Part shown: piece after piece, positions 9,224-17,625 of the stretch | Layout: each line of letters opens with the position of its first letter | How positions within the stretch are numbered: position 1 is the first letter of the stretch | From: UBA5364 sp050259235 | Lineage (GTDB): Bacteria > Bacillota_I > Bacilli_A > RF39 > UBA660 | Direction: 5' to 3' | Assembly (NCBI GenBank): GCA_050259235.1 | Contig: JBLNAG010000003.1 | Span: 1-64,000 of the forward strand | DNA: 64,000 bases | Position numbers and translations under genes: made by a program | Notes under the pieces: generated by a model | The model's database searches: none | What the model saw: the letters and a program-made list of their open reading frames with translations, nothing else | What the model was told of the DNA's origin: nothing

Positions 9224-9511
9224 TTATTCGTTAACAATAACTATATTCTCATTATTATACGCTAATCCCATGTCTTTAACAATATTATTTATCTTATCAA
9301 ATGAAGTTAATTCATTAACTTGCATTAATAAATTTTCATTAGTCTTTTCTTGATTAGTTATATCGTATTTCATTTTTTCAACACTCATATTTAAATGCCC
9401 AATATTAGCACCAAAGAATACCTCAGTAAAGAATGTACAGACAACTGCACCAATAATACTGGAAAATAATATCATTTCACCTTTTGTAAATCTCCTGCTT
9501 CTTTTTTTCAT
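9224..9511 (-). CDS. ftsL: Cell-division protein FtsL-like
   Basis: A 95-residue bitopic protein with a basic N-terminus (MKKRSRRFTKGE), one membrane helix at about residues 13-35, and an extracytoplasmic coiled-coil-like segment. FtsL proteins have little sequence conservation, so the call rests on size, topology and position between rsmH and the septal PBP. FtsL acts with FtsB/DivIC and FtsQ/DivIB to activate FtsW and its PBP. The start is one base past the rsmH stop. Confidence 0.8.
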   Translation of the reverse strand: MKKRSRRFTKGEMILFSSIIGAVVCTFFTEVFFGANIGHLNMSVEKMKYDITNQEKTNENLLMQVNELTSFDKINNIVKDMGLAYNNENIVIVNE

Positions 9512-9512
9512 A

Positions 9513-10418
9513 TTATCTTATCCTTTCGATGACCCTCAATTTTGCACTTCTAGCACGATTATTTTCTTCTAATTCTTTTTTAGTGGGTTCAAAAACACCA
9601 ATAACTTTATATTTAGGTAATAGATCTTCAGGAATTATTGGTAGTTTTGATAAATTCTTATCAACAGAACTATATTCTTTAAATATTTGTTTGCATATTC
9701 TATCTTCCAATGAATGGAATGTTATAACACATATTCTGCCGTTAATATTTAATAAATCTAAAGCTTGTAATAAACTTTGTTCAAATACTTCTAATTCATT
9801 ATTTACTTCTATTCTTATTGCCTGAAATACTTTTCTAGCTGGATGTTTATCCCTTTTATACTTTTCTGGAACATGACTCTTAATTACTTCCACTAATTCT
9901 AAAGTTGTATTAATTGGTCTACTTTTAATTATGCCTTTAGCAATACTACTGGCATATTTTTCTTCACCATATCGATAGAATATATCCGTTAATCTTTCAT
10001 AAGGATATTCATTTACAACTTCATAAGCCGAAAGCTTATTTTTTTGATTCATACGCATATCTAATTTAGCATCACTGTGGAAACTAAATCCTCTTTCATC
10101 AATATCTAACTGAGGACTAGATACACCTAAGTCATATAAAATTCCATCTACTTTAGCATTTCTTTTTTCTAATTCTTTTTTAAGATCCACAAAATTAGCT
10201 TCAATTATTTCAAAATTATTACCGATCTTGCTTAATCTTTCTTTGCTATACTTAATAGCATCAATATCTTGGTCAAAGGCGAAAAGAAAACCCCTTTTTA
10301 TTCTCTCTAATATGCCACTACTGTGGCCGCCATAACCGAGAGTACAATCAACAATTATACTCTTATCATCTAAATTTAAATATTCTAAGGCTTCATTGTA
10401 TAAAACACTCTTATGCAT
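9513..10418 (-). CDS. rsmH: 16S rRNA (cytosine1402-N4)-methyltransferase RsmH
   Basis: A 301-residue SAM-dependent methyltransferase, full length for the family. It opens with MHKSVLYNEALEYL and has the SAM-binding DCTLGYGGHS, the acidic DQDIDAI, DGILYDLGVSSPQLD and ERGFSFHSDAKLDMRM. The C-terminal part contains PARKVFQAIRIEVNNEL and the terminal NNRARSAKLRV. RsmH methylates N4 of C1402 in the ribosomal P site. It sits 7 bases after mraZ, as in most bacteria. Confidence 0.96.
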   Translation of the reverse strand: MHKSVLYNEALEYLNLDDKSIIVDCTLGYGGHSSGILERIKRGFLFAFDQDIDAIKYSKERLSKIGNNFEIIEANFVDLKKELEKRNAKVDGILYDLGVSSPQLDIDERGFSFHSDAKLDMRMNQKNKLSAYEVVNEYPYERLTDIFYRYGEEKYASSIAKGIIKSRPINTTLELVEVIKSHVPEKYKRDKHPARKVFQAIRIEVNNELEVFEQSLLQALDLLNINGRICVITFHSLEDRICKQIFKEYSSVDKNLSKLPIIPEDLLPKYKVIGVFEPTKKELEENNRARSAKLRVIERIR

Positions 10419-10425
10419 ATTTCAC

Positions 10426-10860
10426 CTAAATATTTAAATTGGATGCAAATAAATTATCTGCAATATCTGATAAACTATCTTCATTTTGACTAATAAAGTT
10501 TTCCCAACGATCTTTACTCCAAACTTCAAGTCGATCGTTTACACCAATAATGACACACTCTTTAGTTAAATCAGCATATTTCATTAACGGTGTGGAAATA
10601 TTTATTCTTCCCTGTTTATCAAATTCACATTCAACAGCGCCCGATAGAAAGAATCTCATGAAGTTACGAGCATCTTTCGTATTAGGTAATTCTTTATATT
10701 TACCAATGATATTTATCCATTCATTCTTAGGATAAATGAATAAGCAGTTATCTAAACCCCTTGTAATTACAAAGGTTTCTCCTAATTCATAACGAATTTT
10801 CGATGGAATAGTTAATCTACCTTTTTCATCAACAGTATGATGATATTCACCCATAAACAT
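10426..10860 (-). CDS. mraZ: Transcriptional regulator MraZ
   Basis: A protein of about 144 residues with two tandem SpoVT/AbrB-like MraZ domains, each with the DxxGR signature: MFMGEYHHTVDEKGRLTIP and EFDKQGRINIST. MraZ binds repeats in its own promoter and represses the dcw operon. I chose the ATG at 10858-10860 because family members start MFMGEY and a GGGGGTGAT site precedes it; an in-frame ATG 24 bases upstream lies inside the operator repeats. It is first in the operon with rsmH, ftsL and the septal PBP. Confidence 0.95.
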   Translation of the reverse strand: MFMGEYHHTVDEKGRLTIPSKIRYELGETFVITRGLDNCLFIYPKNEWINIIGKYKELPNTKDARNFMRFFLSGAVECEFDKQGRINISTPLMKYADLTKECVIIGVNDRLEVWSKDRWENFISQNEDSLSDIADNLFASNLNI

Positions 10861-10870
10861 AAGATCACCC

Positions 10871-10904
10871 CCACTTTGCCCCACTTTGTTCCACTGTTTA
10901 CCAC
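10871..10904 (-). promoter_or_regulatory. MraZ operator: four direct repeats at 10-bp spacing
   Basis: On the minus strand GTGG occurs four times at exactly 10-bp steps (CCAC at 10871, 10881, 10891 and 10901 on the plus strand). Two copies are preceded by AAA, giving the AAAGTGG form reported for mollicute MraZ boxes. They lie between the -10 element and the mraZ start, so MraZ bound there would block the promoter. Confidence 0.8.
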
Positions 10905-10905
10905 T

Positions 10906-10934
10906 ATTTTACGCGAAAAAAAAACCTTTGTAAA
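10906..10934 (-). promoter_or_regulatory. Promoter of the mraZ operon
   Basis: TTTACA (10934-10929) and TAAAAT (10911-10906) are spaced by 17 bp. The -35 element sits in the stem of the terminator of the upstream ybaK gene, so terminator and promoter share bases. Confidence 0.7.
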
Positions 10935-10943
10935 GGTTTTTGG
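10916..10943 (-). terminator. Intrinsic terminator of the ybaK-like gene
   Basis: The stem AAACCTTT/AAAGGTTT is followed by a run of nine Ts on the minus strand. It overlaps the mraZ -35 element. Confidence 0.75.
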
Positions 10944-10959
10944 TAAAATTTTATAAAAA

Positions 10960-11424
10960 TTATATCTTAGTAATGTCAATCCAATCAACCGGATTAGTGA
11001 TGTTTTCTAAATCAGTAAGAGATAACTTAATACATGAATTACTACTTCCACAAGCTGGATATACTGTTTCAAATCTCTTTAATGATTCATCTAAATAAAC
11101 ATCGATGTTTTCCTTTAATCCAAAAGGACAAACACCGCCTATTTTATGACCAGTATATTCAAATACTTCTTCAGGTGTTAACATTCTAGCTTTTATATTA
11201 AAGTAGTTTTTAAATTTGGCATTATCTACTCTAGCATCTCCCGCCATAACTACCAAGATACAACTGTCATTATATCTAAATGATAATGTCTTAGCTATCC
11301 TAGATGAGTCAATATTTAAAGCATTGGCTGCTTCTAATACTGTGGCTGTCGATGTTTCAAATTCGATTATATCATTCTCTTTATTATATTTTTTTAAATG
11401 TTCTTTTACACTTATAATACTCAT
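10960..11424 (-). CDS. YbaK/EbsC-type aminoacyl-tRNA deacylase
   Basis: A 154-residue single-domain protein of the YbaK/ProX editing family. These hydrolyse mischarged tRNA, usually Cys- or Ala-tRNA(Pro). Visible landmarks are the buried core RIAKTLSF, the conserved Lys in AKFKNYF, the GHKIGGVCPFGL loop that shapes the substrate pocket, and a final YPACGSSNSCIKLSL segment. Length and motif order fit a free-standing deacylase. It is transcribed alone, with its own terminator, just upstream of mraZ. Substrate specificity is not decidable from sequence. Confidence 0.85.
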   Translation of the reverse strand: MSIISVKEHLKKYNKENDIIEFETSTATVLEAANALNIDSSRIAKTLSFRYNDSCILVVMAGDARVDNAKFKNYFNIKARMLTPEEVFEYTGHKIGGVCPFGLKENIDVYLDESLKRFETVYPACGSSNSCIKLSLTDLENITNPVDWIDITKI

Positions 11425-11473
11425 GTTTTCACCTATTAAGCATTATAAACTTTTTAATTTATACTGTCAATAA

Positions 11474-11491
11474 AAAAGAGGTTGCCCTCCT
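11474..11491 (-). terminator. Intrinsic terminator after the small membrane peptide gene
   Basis: The hairpin GAGG-GCAA-CCTC is followed by T6 on the minus strand. Confidence 0.6.
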
Positions 11492-11495
11492 TTTA

Positions 11496-11615
11496 TTAAT
11501 ACCAAATACATGAACCAATAATAATTGCTAATAGAATATATAATACGATTATGATTATATGTCCGAAGCAATTAGGGGTTCTGCAAGGATCTTTTACAGG
11601 ATCTGGACAGGTCAT
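11496..11615 (-). CDS. Tiny membrane peptide, YjcZ-like (39 aa)
   Basis: A 39-codon gene with a strong AGGAGG site 6 bases before its ATG. The product starts MTCPDPVKDPCRTPNCFG and ends in a hydrophobic helix of about 20 residues containing IIIIVLYILLAIIIG, then CIWY. The helix resembles tiny Bacillus membrane peptides of the YjcZ group. A second tiny peptide gene lies directly upstream, and a terminator follows. Function unknown; membership in the YjcZ family is inference from the helix pattern. Confidence 0.65.
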   Translation of the reverse strand: MTCPDPVKDPCRTPNCFGHIIIIVLYILLAIIIGSCIWY

Positions 11616-11642
11616 CAAAGCACCTCCTCTTCTTAAAGAGGC

Positions 11643-11726
11643 TTAAATGTAAGCCCCAAGTATAATTATTAAAAGAATAAATAATACTAAAACGATTGCA
11701 GCGCTAGATATACCAGTATTACACAT
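11643..11726 (-). CDS. Tiny membrane peptide, YjcZ-like (27 aa)
   Basis: A 27-codon gene preceded by AAGGAGG with 8-base spacing. The product is MCNTGISSAA followed by the hydrophobic IVLVLFILLIIILGAYI, close in pattern to YjcZ-family sporulation-associated peptides (FALIVVLFILLII). An ATG 9 bases upstream reads into an immediate stop, so the second ATG is the start. It pairs with the 39-residue peptide gene 27 bases downstream. Confidence 0.65.
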   Translation of the reverse strand: MCNTGISSAAIVLVLFILLIIILGAYI

Positions 11727-11805
11727 AAAACATTCCTCCTTTTTTTATCTTTTCACATTATTTTATGGCAATTCAGTAGATATGTGATTACTTCTCACTA
11801 AATTG

Positions 11806-11834
11806 TTGTGTTTTTTTCTCTTTTTTGATATTAT
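11806..11834 (+). promoter_or_regulatory. Promoter of prsA
   Basis: TTGTGT (11806-11811), 17-bp spacer and TATTAT (11829-11834), about 50 bases before the prsA start. The spacer is T-rich. Confidence 0.5.
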
Positions 11835-11883
11835 ATTAAATGTATGATGTAAAGCATTGTAACAATTCGAAGGGAGAAGGAAA

Positions 11884-12846
11884 ATGAAGAAAACAAAATT
11901 ATTAATCGCTACATTATGCATCGGTTTATTACTAACTGGTTGTGGTAAGGTCCCAACATTGAAAAATGGTGAGGAAGTAATAGCAAGCCTTAAGGGAAAA
12001 GATTTTACAGTTGAAAATCTATATACTGAATTAAAAAAACAAGGCGGCTACCAAGTACTAGTTAATATGATAGATGCTTATATTGCTAACAAAGAAGTAC
12101 CAGATAATAAGGAAGCAGCTGCTTACGCTGATACTCAAATCGAAACTTTCAAAGCTCAAGTTGCAAGTTATGGACAAGATTACTTAACTACTTTAGCTTC
12201 TTATGGTTTCAAAGATGAAGCTTCGTTTAAAGATTACTATATTTTAAACTATAAATTGGATTTGGTGATGAAAAACTATCTAAAGAAGAATGTTAAAGAT
12301 AGTGAAATTGAAAATTACTATAAAGATAATGTTTATGGTGAAATGACAGTAAGACATATCTTAATTGATCCTAAGACTGATTCTAATATGACTGAAGAAG
12401 AAGTTGGCAAAGCTGAAACTGCTGCTTATAAAAAAGCTGAAGAAGTAATTGCTAAATTAAAGAAGGGTGAAGATTTTGCTAAACTAGCTAAAGAATACTC
12501 TGATGATAAGGGTACTGCTAGCGAAGGTGGTTTATATTCTAACTTTGTAAAGGGAGACGGAACTGTTGATGAATTCTGGAATGCTTCTGTAGCATTAAAA
12601 GATGGTCAATATACTGATAAACCAGTTAAAACTCAATTTGGTTACCATATTATTTTAAGAGTTAGTCAAAAAGCTAAACCAAAATTAAAAGATGTTAAAG
12701 ATGATGTTATATCTTCAATTGTAAAAGACATGTTAGCTAAAGATACTACCTTAGAAACAAAGACATGGGTTAATATAAGAAAAGATTATAAATTAGAAAT
12801 CAACGATAGTGATATTCAAAAATTATATAATGAAAAGAATAAATAA
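11884..12846 (+). CDS. prsA: Foldase lipoprotein PrsA (parvulin peptidyl-prolyl isomerase)
   Basis: A 320-residue lipoprotein. The signal peptide ends LLLTGCGK, with the lipobox Cys at residue 20. The central parvulin domain (about residues 155-260) reads MTVRHILID through DFAKLAKEYSDD, GGLYSNF and FGYHIILRV. SurA-like helical regions flank it. PrsA is anchored outside the membrane and helps exported proteins fold. The ATG follows GAAGGGAGAAGGAAA and a recognisable promoter lies upstream. It is transcribed alone and convergent with recX. Confidence 0.94.
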   Translation: MKKTKLLIATLCIGLLLTGCGKVPTLKNGEEVIASLKGKDFTVENLYTELKKQGGYQVLVNMIDAYIANKEVPDNKEAAAYADTQIETFKAQVASYGQDYLTTLASYGFKDEASFKDYYILNYKLDLVMKNYLKKNVKDSEIENYYKDNVYGEMTVRHILIDPKTDSNMTEEEVGKAETAAYKKAEEVIAKLKKGEDFAKLAKEYSDDKGTASEGGLYSNFVKGDGTVDEFWNASVALKDGQYTDKPVKTQFGYHIILRVSQKAKPKLKDVKDDVISSIVKDMLAKDTTLETKTWVNIRKDYKLEINDSDIQKLYNEKNK

Positions 12847-12869
12847 AAAGAGCTAATTGCTCTTTTTTT
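12846..12869 (+). terminator. Shared terminator between prsA and recX
   Basis: The hairpin AGAGC-TAATT-GCTCT is followed by T7 on the plus strand. The minus-strand recX reading frame ends inside the same hairpin. Confidence 0.75.
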
Positions 12870-13623
12870 CTATTACCTCATCTATTTCTTCCCCACTATA
12901 TCCTTTTTGATATAGTTTTTGTTTTAATTGATAATATAATTTATTATCTTCATATTTTTTTGATAGTTTATTGTATTGTCTATCATATTCCTTTTCGATG
13001 TTACTATTAGTAGAATTATATTGATCTAAACAATTAATAATCATATCCTTTTCATATCCTAAGTTAATTAATTCAGCCATTATTTTTTGTTTTAATATAT
13101 ATAGTGAGTATTTATGATTACTATTTATTTTTTTACTTATTAATGTATTTAACTTATCAATAATTACTTCATCACTAATCTTACTTATTTCTGATTCAAT
13201 AATATTAGAATCAATTCCATAGTTAACTAAAGAACTTCTAATTTTACCTAATCCATCATTACTTAAATGAATACGATCAGATATAAAAGCTGCGGCAAAC
13301 TTAGTATCATCAATTAAGTTAATTTTTCTTAATTCATTTTTAATTTTATCTTTTGTCTTAAATTCTAAATTAAATTTATCCAAAAAGTTATCTATTTCTT
13401 TTTCACTTCTAATTCTTTTAGATACATAATTAATCGTTTTATTATATATATCATAATAACTATTATCTTTATTTATTTCATTTAATTCTTTAGTTGTTAA
13501 TTCATTCTTATATAATAAATTGTTTTTTAAGATAATATCATCATAAGTTATGACTTTTTCTTTATTATCAAACTCTAACTTATATTTACCATTACCTAAT
13601 TTCTTAATCTTTTCTATTTTCAT
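12853..13623 (-). CDS. recX: Regulatory protein RecX
   Basis: A protein of about 256 residues of the RecX family, which binds and limits RecA filaments. It shows the typical repeated three-helix units: an N-terminal region with YVSKRIRSEKEIDNFL, a middle DDTKFAAAFISDRI segment and a C-terminal KLYQKGYSGEEIDEVI unit. The length matches Firmicute RecX. The ATG at 13621-13623 is preceded by GGTGGTAAT; a longer frame starting 24 bases upstream would put that site inside the gene. Its last codons lie inside the terminator shared with prsA. Confidence 0.88.
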   Translation of the reverse strand: MKIEKIKKLGNGKYKLEFDNKEKVITYDDIILKNNLLYKNELTTKELNEINKDNSYYDIYNKTINYVSKRIRSEKEIDNFLDKFNLEFKTKDKIKNELRKINLIDDTKFAAAFISDRIHLSNDGLGKIRSSLVNYGIDSNIIESEISKISDEVIIDKLNTLISKKINSNHKYSLYILKQKIMAELINLGYEKDMIINCLDQYNSTNSNIEKEYDRQYNKLSKKYEDNKLYYQLKQKLYQKGYSGEEIDEVIEKKSN

Positions 13624-13673
13624 ATTACCACCACTTAAATTATACACTATTTTTTTAAAAGAAAAAATCTAAT

Positions 13674-13871
13674 TCATTCTTTTATGTGAATTAGATTTTT
13701 AGCAACTTCTTCTAAAGCTCTACCTATTTCTTTTTTGGACGTATATTCATTTAGTTTCATTTGATAATGTTCTGTTTCGTGCATTTCTTTAGCTCTTTTA
13801 GCCACAATATTAACTAATAAATATTTTGACCCAATTTGCGTTAGCAATTTATCAATAGATGGATATATCAT
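13674..13871 (-). CDS. rpoZ: DNA-directed RNA polymerase subunit omega
   Basis: A 65-residue omega subunit, MIYPSIDKLLTQIGSKYLLV, with the core KRAKEM and KEIGRALEEV helices. Omega helps assemble the polymerase by clamping the beta-prime C-terminus. The ATG at 13869-13871 has an AAGGAGGGC site 9 bases away and matches the usual family start. An upstream in-frame ATG at 13904 is rejected because the site would be internal. Its UGA stop lies inside a hairpin (13663-13701) that ends in T-rich sequence on the minus strand. Confidence 0.9.
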   Translation of the reverse strand: MIYPSIDKLLTQIGSKYLLVNIVAKRAKEMHETEHYQMKLNEYTSKKEIGRALEEVAKNLIHIKE

Positions 13872-13942
13872 AATGTCGCCCTCCTTAATATGATAATATA
13901 TCATATTTTAATTTGATACAAGGGTTTACGGTTATTTTTACA

Positions 13943-15103
13943 TTAATTGACACTACTTTTACTATTATAATGCGCCAATAAATATAAAATTAAACTATAT
14001 TCAACTATTACATTCTTAAAAACGTAGAAGTTATCAATAAATTTTTCTGCTTTTTTAGATGCATTAAGTTTAATAGCATCTAATAAAATGCTGATATGCA
14101 TTCTATTTTTTAAATCAAATATTACTACTGAACCAGTAAATCCTTGATGAGCTAAGGTAATATCTGAGAATTCCTTTGGAGCATAACTTATATCATTATC
14201 ATTATTAGAAATGTATAATCCCCCATAAGATCTTTTTCTTTCTTTGTCATCTATAAAGTAATTTTCTAACATTTCTTTAACAAAATTCTCATCAAAAAAT
14301 TCATAATCATATAATAGTGTACTTAATTTTAACATATCAATACTGTTAGTAAATAAACCCGCAGCCCCAGTTACACCATCATTAATACGTGTTTTATAAT
14401 CTTGAGGCATACCTATATTATTACCATTACCTAATAATGTATACTTTTCGGTATCCGGATTAAACATTGTATAATTGAGATCATATACTTTTAAGATATA
14501 TTTATCCATTAGTCCTTGAAGTGTTAAACCACTAATTGTTTCTAACACATATCCTAGAACAATAAAGCCAATATCAGTATAATTACTACTTTGATAACTA
14601 TAATCAATTAATTTGACACTTCCTAGAATACGATTAAAATTTTCTTTATTAATAGCTGAAGACAGTTTGCCATCAGTTTCAATTTTACCGTACATCTTAA
14701 TTGCATCTATTACAGTATAACCATCTAAATCTGCAAACTCTGGGCATATATCCTTTATTTTATCGGTATATTTTATTAAACCTTGTTTTTCAAATTCGTA
14801 AACTAATTTTAATACAAATAGTTTAGTAATTGACGCAACATCAAATAATGTATTATTATCAATTTTTTGATTACTCAAATTTATTTTATTATCATCTATT
14901 CCAATAGTAACAGAAATAGTATTAACTTCATTTTCTGGATTTAATTGATACTCCATAATAACTCGTTCTAATTCATTTAAAAAAGCATCGATTTTATTAT
15001 TAACAATTATATCTTTAACCCTATTTTTTAACTTTTCAGTATCTACTACTGATCCATTATCAATTAATTCTTTTATTAATTTATCAAGAAATACTTCATT
15101 CAT
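13943..15103 (-). CDS. Beta-lactamase-family serine hydrolase (class C-like esterase or peptidase)
   Basis: A 386-residue soluble protein with the class C beta-lactamase fold signature. SITK (91-94) carries the nucleophile Ser91 and Lys94, SSNYTDIGFIVLG is the Tyr motif, and AHQGFTGS is the HxG motif in place of KTG. No signal peptide is visible, so it is predicted to be cytoplasmic, unlike true beta-lactamases. Family members are esterases, D-aminopeptidases or penicillin-binding hydrolases; substrate unknown. It is last in a tight run (pdp, NERD-like, DUF2779, this gene) with 3-base spacing to the gene before it. Confidence 0.8.
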   Translation of the reverse strand: MNEVFLDKLIKELIDNGSVVDTEKLKNRVKDIIVNNKIDAFLNELERVIMEYQLNPENEVNTISVTIGIDDNKINLSNQKIDNNTLFDVASITKLFVLKLVYEFEKQGLIKYTDKIKDICPEFADLDGYTVIDAIKMYGKIETDGKLSSAINKENFNRILGSVKLIDYSYQSSNYTDIGFIVLGYVLETISGLTLQGLMDKYILKVYDLNYTMFNPDTEKYTLLGNGNNIGMPQDYKTRINDGVTGAAGLFTNSIDMLKLSTLLYDYEFFDENFVKEMLENYFIDDKERKRSYGGLYISNNDNDISYAPKEFSDITLAHQGFTGSVVIFDLKNRMHISILLDAIKLNASKKAEKFIDNFYVFKNVIVEYSLILYLLAHYNSKSSVN

Positions 15104-15106
15104 CTT

Positions 15107-16978
15107 CTAAACACTCTTTCTTAAGCCTTCTAACACCTTAACCATTGCCCAAGTATCTTGTTTACAATACTCAATCAACTTGTTATATTTATGTTCAAAC
15201 TCTGCCTTATTTAACTTTGGAAACGAAGCATATGTAACTAACGCCTGCATACCATTTCCAATTTCCATATTATTATAACTTAGGTCACTAAATAAAGGCA
15301 ACACTTTTTTGATAGAAAAGGAACCATTCATATCTTTGTGATAATAGTTAAATAATTTAGCTTCTTCTAAAGAATAACCAAGTTCTTGATATAAAGATGT
15401 CTTAGTCTCCACAACATGCAATAAATCAAAAATCATTTCACGCATCTTCAATAATTCTTTTTTATATTGAGGAAATATCTGAGCTAGTTCTTTAATTCGT
15501 GTTTTTTCAAAAGATTCATTATAAACTAAAATAGTTCCCCCACTATTTACATCTATCCATTCAATCATCTTTTTAATTAATTCTTCTCTACAATCATCAT
15601 GAGATTTAGCTAGAAAATCAAAATGATCTTTATCCTTATCACATTTACCAGCTTCTTTTTCAATATGAAGAGAAAACTGGAATACTGATTGCGTATAACA
15701 TTTTTCACCTCTATATCGTGGAAGTGGACAAGGAAATGTCTCAAAATCTAAATGATAAATTGGGTATGTAATTTGTTTTAATCCATCTATTATTTTATTC
15801 TTATTTATGTAAGGAATTCCTGTTTCTACTACTTTTCTCTGAATAACATTATTTTCCCTATTTAAATAATTAGAAGGTACATCAAGCATTGATACCATAC
15901 CATCTTTTACTAAGTCAAATCGATCATATTTATTGTTATTCTGATCTTTAAATCCAAAGTGACCACCTATATAATTAAAGATTGAGTTTTTCTTAGGTAT
16001 GTGTTTCCAACATATACCTTGATATTTACAACAAGTTGTTTTTTTATTTTCACAATATGATCCAATATCTACTGGATCTATTTTTAAATTATGAATATAT
16101 GATTCGACATTCTTTCGATCATTATCTATTATATCCATATAGCCTTTAGCTACACTCGTTAAGTCAATAAAACTGACAATATCATTGCCATTAATATCGG
16201 TATTATAAACTGGTTCTCCGTTTGCATAAGTACCATCAAATATATATTCTGCATTTAGTACTGCTAAATAAAACTTTATTCCATCAATTTTATATTCTAA
16301 ATTATTATTTCTTAAATCATTCTCAATAATATATCTTTGAACAGCTAAGTCATATACATAATGACCTGGTTTACTCCACTTATCAAATAATTTTTCTTTA
16401 TATTTATAGTATTTATCATTTTCCATATAATCTTCAATATTGATATTTAATTCATCAAGTAAACAATAAATACCTTTTTCATTCTTCATAAAAATAGAAT
16501 TTATCTTATCTTCACCATAATCATTAGTAACCTTCTTACCTATTTTTAAAAAAGTATTTGTCGTTGTAGCCTTTACTTCAATAATATTAAAGGTATCATT
16601 TATTTCATTATAAATATCCACATAACACAAATATATAATACCACCTATTTTACAGTCAAAACTTTCTTGAGTGTATGTATCTTTAGAATATTTAAAAGTA
16701 CCAGCAAAGTATTTTGGAGCTACATTACCAGCAAGTAATTCAACTTGATTATAGTATGGTAACATTATATCTAAATGCTCATTAGTAACATCAATTAAAT
16801 CATTATCTTCTTCATCATACATATCAGATAATAATTCATTTAAGTACTCTTCTTCTTCCTCTTTACGGTACTCTTCTAAAGTAACAGCACTTTCCAATTT
16901 TTCCTTTTTAAGTTTATCTAAAGCAACATATCTAGGACATCTGCCATAATTAATAAACTTAGTTTTAGTTATAGCCAT
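15107..16978 (-). CDS. DUF2779 protein: Cas4/RecB-like nuclease fused to a DEDD exonuclease-like domain
   Basis: A 623-residue protein. The N-terminal half looks like a Cas4/RecB-type PD-(D/E)XK nuclease. A Cys lies near the start in NYGRCPRY, the catalytic-like FNIIEVKATTT follows an upstream Asp, and a Cys cluster (SYCENKKTTCCKYQGICWKH) could complete an iron-sulphur site. The C-terminal half, from about residue 408, matches DUF2779 with RNase H-fold motifs: YHLDFETFP (Asp about 411), VYNESFEKTRI and YCKQDTWAM. These would form a DEDD-type exonuclease site. Two nuclease modules on one chain suggest DNA or RNA processing or repair. The biological role is unknown. Confidence 0.8.
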   Translation of the reverse strand: MAITKTKFINYGRCPRYVALDKLKKEKLESAVTLEEYRKEEEEEYLNELLSDMYDEEDNDLIDVTNEHLDIMLPYYNQVELLAGNVAPKYFAGTFKYSKDTYTQESFDCKIGGIIYLCYVDIYNEINDTFNIIEVKATTTNTFLKIGKKVTNDYGEDKINSIFMKNEKGIYCLLDELNINIEDYMENDKYYKYKEKLFDKWSKPGHYVYDLAVQRYIIENDLRNNNLEYKIDGIKFYLAVLNAEYIFDGTYANGEPVYNTDINGNDIVSFIDLTSVAKGYMDIIDNDRKNVESYIHNLKIDPVDIGSYCENKKTTCCKYQGICWKHIPKKNSIFNYIGGHFGFKDQNNNKYDRFDLVKDGMVSMLDVPSNYLNRENNVIQRKVVETGIPYINKNKIIDGLKQITYPIYHLDFETFPCPLPRYRGEKCYTQSVFQFSLHIEKEAGKCDKDKDHFDFLAKSHDDCREELIKKMIEWIDVNSGGTILVYNESFEKTRIKELAQIFPQYKKELLKMREMIFDLLHVVETKTSLYQELGYSLEEAKLFNYYHKDMNGSFSIKKVLPLFSDLSYNNMEIGNGMQALVTYASFPKLNKAEFEHKYNKLIEYCKQDTWAMVKVLEGLRKSV

Positions 16979-16981
16979 AAA

Positions 16982-17614
16982 TCACCTAAATTCTTTATAA
17001 AACTTTTTAACTTCATCCTTAGTATATTTTTTTGATTTGGTAGCTCTCTTCATTTCATGAGCAAATTTCCCGAGTGAAATCAAATGAATCTTATCATCTT
17101 CTTCAAAATCAAAAATACACATATTACTTATAACAACATATTTTTTTATCTTTATTTCTTCATATTTTAAAGTAAGTTCTTTTTCATCATCTCTTAGTAC
17201 CATATAAGGATTATCAATTAATTCTTCACTATCTTTTCCCTTTTTTAAGATTAGATTTTTATTATTACATTTACCACTAACTAATCCTTCTTGATCAAAA
17301 ATTTTGAATAGATATATACCACTTTGATCAAACATAATTAAATCACTATTATAATTTTTGGCATTGATAATCTTACGATATCCTGGGACTTTATCAATCA
17401 TCAATAAAATTAAATCTTTTTTATAATCTATATTACCTTTAACACTAAATACTCCAAACCCAATATATCCATATTTAACATAATGATATACTATTTTTAT
17501 TAATATCAAAATGATAATGATAATTCCAAAGAACAATAAAAAGTTTAAAACAATTTTAAGAGTTCTAAGTAAAAAATTTAAATATTCTAAATTACCATTA
17601 AAAAATAGTATCAT
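16982..17614 (-). CDS. Membrane protein with NERD-like domain
   Basis: A 210-residue protein with two closely spaced hydrophobic segments in residues 1-50 and a soluble C-terminal domain. The soluble part resembles a NERD (nuclease-related) domain: SDLIMFDQSGIYLFKIFDQEG aligns with the hD.hlhhsxxGIfhIExKnhxG core, followed by NPYMVLRDD. The usual catalytic Glu-x-Lys is replaced (FKIF), so nuclease activity is doubtful. It lies 3 bases upstream of the DUF2779 nuclease gene. NERD membership is moderate-confidence inference. Confidence 0.5.
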   Translation of the reverse strand: MILFFNGNLEYLNFLLRTLKIVLNFLLFFGIIIIILILIKIVYHYVKYGYIGFGVFSVKGNIDYKKDLILLMIDKVPGYRKIINAKNYNSDLIMFDQSGIYLFKIFDQEGLVSGKCNNKNLILKKGKDSEELIDNPYMVLRDDEKELTLKYEEIKIKKYVVISNMCIFDFEEDDKIHLISLGKFAHEMKRATKSKKYTKDEVKKFYKEFR

Positions 17615-17625
17615 TATAATTTCAC

